A program made the position numbers and the translations under genes. A stretch of 32,748 nt of DNA, taken from positions 1 through 32,748 of the forward strand of contig QFNA01000059.1 of NCBI GenBank assembly GCA_003248395.1. The letters run 5' to 3'. The notes beneath the pieces are model-generated. The model saw only the letters and a program-made list of their open reading frames with translations, had not been told where the DNA came from and did not search any database. Of this stretch, positions 32,369 to 32,748 are shown one piece after another; within the stretch, counting starts at the first letter, position 1; the number at the start of each line of letters is the position of its first letter. This DNA is from Citromicrobium sp. (GTDB lineage Bacteria > Pseudomonadota > Alphaproteobacteria > Sphingomonadales > Sphingomonadaceae).

Positions 32369-32748
32369 ATGTGCGGCATCGCCGGTGTTTTTCACTTCGA
32401 ATCGATAAAACCTGTCGACCCGAAACGGGTGACGGCAATGACCGATGCCATGATTCACCGCGGCCCCGACGGCAGCGGCGTCTGGACCGCACCGGGTGTC
32501 GGGCTGGGGCACCGTCGGCTATCGATCATCGATATCGAAGGGTCTCCGCAACCGATGCATGTTTTCCGCACCGAAGGGGACACCGAGACGATCCTGGCCG
32601 CCTGGCAAAGATGGGGCCCCGCGTGTTTGCAGCGGCTCGACGGCATGTTCGCCTTCGCCATATACGATCTGTCGCAGCGGCAATTGTTTCTCGCGCGCGA
32701 CCGATTGGGGGTCAAGCCGCTCTATCTCGCGCAGCTTGAGGGTGGGGC
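32369..32748 (+). CDS. XrtA system amidotransferase (asparagine-synthase-like), 3' truncated by the window; NGEIYN segment missing
   Basis: The frame from ATG 32369 runs open to the window end (126 codons seen). It begins MCGIAGVFHFES with the Cys nucleophile of class II glutamine amidotransferases and continues MIHRGPDGSGVW, GLGHRRLSIIDIEGSPQP, MHVFRTEGDTETILAAWQRW, LDGMFAFAIYDLSQRQLFLA and RDRLGVKPLYLAQ. Family members have about 28-30 further residues between SPQP and VFRT, including the NGEIYN motif whose Asn-Gly-Glu forms the oxyanion hole and glutamine site; none are here, and the frame is kept. Glutaminase activity is probably lost. TAGGA about 10 bases upstream is the likely ribosome site. 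Confidence 0.85.
   Translation, partial: MCGIAGVFHFESIKPVDPKRVTAMTDAMIHRGPDGSGVWTAPGVGLGHRRLSIIDIEGSPQPMHVFRTEGDTETILAAWQRWGPACLQRLDGMFAFAIYDLSQRQLFLARDRLGVKPLYLAQLEGG

Noticed and set aside
1..32748. CRISPR arrays, rRNA or tRNA genes, PEP-CTERM tails
   Set aside because: No regularly spaced repeats, no tRNA-like fold and no PEP-plus-membrane-plus-Arg tail were found on either strand by reading.

Overview
The window looks like a chromosomal segment of an alphaproteobacterium of the Sphingomonadales, most likely close to the Erythrobacteraceae. Grounds: high GC with dense, overlapping ATGA/TGATG gene junctions, the content and order of the exosortase A (XrtA) exopolysaccharide locus, the style of the housekeeping genes, and an alphaproteobacterial LexA site. 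The genus is an inference from remembered family features, not from a search.

Positions 1-4995 hold a mixed accessory stretch: the tail of an acyl-CoA ligase, a small zinc-ribbon protein, an RluE-type pseudouridine synthase, a DUF1330 protein, a secreted protein of unknown function, a PA0069-type radical SAM protein with a LexA-like operator at its start codon, and an HTH-containing unknown. The two gene-poor gaps are not empty. 1446-1760 carries decayed second copies of the ends of two neighbouring genes joined head to head. 4713-4901 is a small element with perfect 30-bp inverted ends and a truncated GIY-YIG nuclease fragment inside.

Positions 4996-7922 (minus strand) are one overlapping operon: a uracil-DNA-glycosylase-like gene (frameshifted here), a lytic transglycosylase and moaB. 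Positions 8005-16564 (plus strand) are mostly housekeeping: ETF-ubiquinone oxidoreductase, a low-GC orphan, ispE, an N-formylglutamate amidohydrolase, ilvD, a small lipoprotein, the bifunctional NAD(P)HX repair enzyme and a TrmA/RumA-type RNA methyltransferase.

Positions 16554-32748 are a near-complete XrtA/EPS locus. A minus-strand arm encodes hydrolase 1, hydrolase 2, an acyl carrier protein and a FemAB/GNAT-like protein. A plus-strand arm encodes an acyl-CoA ligase, PLP decarboxylase, export lipoprotein, chain-length determinant, tyrosine autokinase, outer-membrane barrel, AAA ATPase, polysaccharide deacetylase, second FemAB protein, glycosyltransferase, exosortase and amidotransferase. 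Together they should build, modify, polymerise and export a polysaccharide and process PEP-CTERM proteins, although no PEP-CTERM substrate is encoded here.

The most notable signal is damage inside this otherwise well-kept locus. The PLP decarboxylase is frameshifted, with its conserved C-terminal Cys region missing. The amidotransferase lacks the NGEIYN segment of its glutaminase domain in frame. The exosortase lacks an EpsI domain and no separate epsI follows. With the frameshifted glycosylase, this suggests either real locus decay or assembly/consensus errors; read mapping would decide. No wholly new system was identified with confidence.
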